DNA from: an uncultured Dialister sp.
GTDB taxonomy: Bacteria > Bacillota > Negativicutes > Veillonellales > Dialisteraceae
Direction: 5' to 3'
Assembly: GCA_900545365.1 (NCBI GenBank)
Contig: UQYL01000023.1
Location: 1 to 22,082 of the forward strand
Length of the DNA stretch: 22,082 bases
How positions within the stretch are numbered: position 1 is the first letter of the stretch; each line of letters begins with the position of its first letter. This document shows, piece after piece, positions 21,175 through 22,082 of this stretch. The position numbers and the translations under genes were made by a program. Below the pieces are notes generated by a model. That model saw nothing but the letters and a program-made list of their open reading frames with translations, was not told the origin of the DNA and did no database searches.

Positions 21175-22082
21175 TTAGAATACGTAGTTGAGGGAAACCA
21201 TCCACGTATCGTCCGGATCGCCTTCGTCCGTTTCGCCGTCCGCTTCCGCAGCAAAAGCATATTCTGCGTGCAGATACATGTTCTGCATGAGAGTGACTTC
21301 CGCGATGGCGTTCCAGAATTTAATTTCTTCATACTGGGACGCATCTTTGCCGCCGGTCAGCAGCGTATCCAGAATGTCGGTGTTGAGACCGGTGCCGCCG
21401 AAGTAGGTTGCCGCCGCCACATCGTTGTAGGCGAGGTCGAGCTGCCAGGTGCCGGGCTTCTTCAGGTCTTTTGCACCGTAGCCAACGCCTGCGTTCCAAG
21501 AGGTATCTTCAGCGCCGCCATAATCTTCCGTATTCTGCCAGTATTCACCGAACACACGGAAATCGCTGATCGGTACAACTACACCAACGCCCCAAATATT
21601 GGCTTCATCAAGACCAAGTCCCAGCGCATCCACATTGGAATTGGTGTCAAGATTCATGGACAGATAGTTTGCGTATACATCAAACGTACCGAAGTCTGCA
21701 TCTGCTTTTACATAGAAGGTATCATCCGGCTTGGCAGCGAAATCATAACCCTTAATATTTTCATTATAATCGAAGAAAGCATTGAACTGGCCATAGCCTA
21801 CAGCGAGGTTCACTTTGCCGAACTGAGCGGATACTTCTGCGCCATCAAAGTTGCTGGAGCTACCATAGAGCCAGCCGCCCTGATTACCGAAGTTATTCGC
21901 GTACCGGCCGAGGGTGACATCCCAAGCGCCGAAGTCATGGTTCACGTTCAGCACTTCCGCTTCCACATCGCCATCGTTCTTACCTTCGCCATCGAGGTCT
22001 ACGTTACCACTGGTAAAGCGGGCGTTAACGGTGGTGCTGTCATTGACCTGGCCCTTCATGTTGATGCGGATGCGGCCGTTCC
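21175..22082 (-). CDS. Outer-membrane porin, C-terminal barrel (5' end outside window)
   Basis: The frame is open to the window edge (upstream of the internal ATG at 22059 it still reads NGRIRIN), so at least 302 C-terminal residues are present and the N-terminus is missing. Alternating polar/hydrophobic strands rich in Tyr, Phe, Gly, Asp and Asn (WDVTLGRYANNFGNQGGW, FDVYANYLSMNL, WMVSLNYVF) and a terminal Phe indicate a beta-barrel recognised by the BAM machinery. In Negativicutes such porins usually carry an N-terminal SLH domain binding the cell wall; that part would lie beyond 22082 and is not seen here. Codon use and GC content are milder than in the transporter genes. Confidence 0.82.
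   Translation of the reverse strand, partial: NGRIRINMKGQVNDSTTVNARFTSGNVDLDGEGKNDGDVEAEVLNVNHDFGAWDVTLGRYANNFGNQGGWLYGSSSNFDGAEVSAQFGKVNLAVGYGQFNAFFDYNENIKGYDFAAKPDDTFYVKADADFGTFDVYANYLSMNLDTNSNVDALGLGLDEANIWGVGVVVPISDFRVFGEYWQNTEDYGGAEDTSWNAGVGYGAKDLKKPGTWQLDLAYNDVAAATYFGGTGLNTDILDTLLTGGKDASQYEEIKFWNAIAEVTLMQNMYLHAEYAFAAEADGETDEGDPDDTWMVSLNYVF

Overview
The window is a stretch of bacterial chromosome, GC-rich and densely coded, with short intergenic gaps. The best lineage clue is at the right edge: the C-terminal beta-barrel part of an outer-membrane porin that ends in an aromatic residue. It sits in the same genome as a Firmicutes-type YidC without a periplasmic P1 domain, Jag/KhpB and YidD. 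Outer membrane plus a Firmicutes-like core suggests a Negativicutes (Veillonella/Selenomonas/Megasphaera/Dialister-type) diderm. This is inference, and the genus is not resolved.

Layout from left to right. 1-246 has no convincing gene. 247-3947 (minus strand) is the classical rpmH-rnpA-yidD-yidC-jag cluster, driven by a full-consensus promoter and ended by a terminator, followed by a homocysteine S-methyltransferase. The usual neighbours dnaA and mnmE/mnmG are absent. 4053-9310 is a transport and housekeeping block: a DMT/EamA exporter, a divergent TauE/SafE anion permease, a YbjN-like protein, a translationally coupled pair of EamA exporters, a nitroreductase and a 67-residue single-span membrane protein. 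Most units end in clear intrinsic terminators.

9430-11290 is the most unusual part. A single gene for an AlbA_2 / GHKL-type ATPase / winged-helix protein is bracketed by two directly repeated, very AT-rich elements. Each element has 12-bp inverted arms enclosing five roughly 9-bp iterons. The copy upstream of the gene carries the gene's apparent promoter between the arms, which suggests autoregulation or a self-contained acquired cassette.

11344-14832 holds a phosphoethanolamine-transferase-like membrane enzyme, prephenate dehydratase (pheA) and a divergent ferritin (ftnA). 14917-19523 (minus strand) is an operon for a binding-protein-dependent ABC transporter: lipoprotein, fused double permease and ATPase, with the last cistron an L-ribulose-5-phosphate 4-epimerase one base after the ATPase. 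This suggests that the transporter, of a family often labelled ferric, may import a sugar phosphate. 19805-20986 is an MFS efflux permease with a palindrome inside its promoter, and 21175-22082 is the partial porin.
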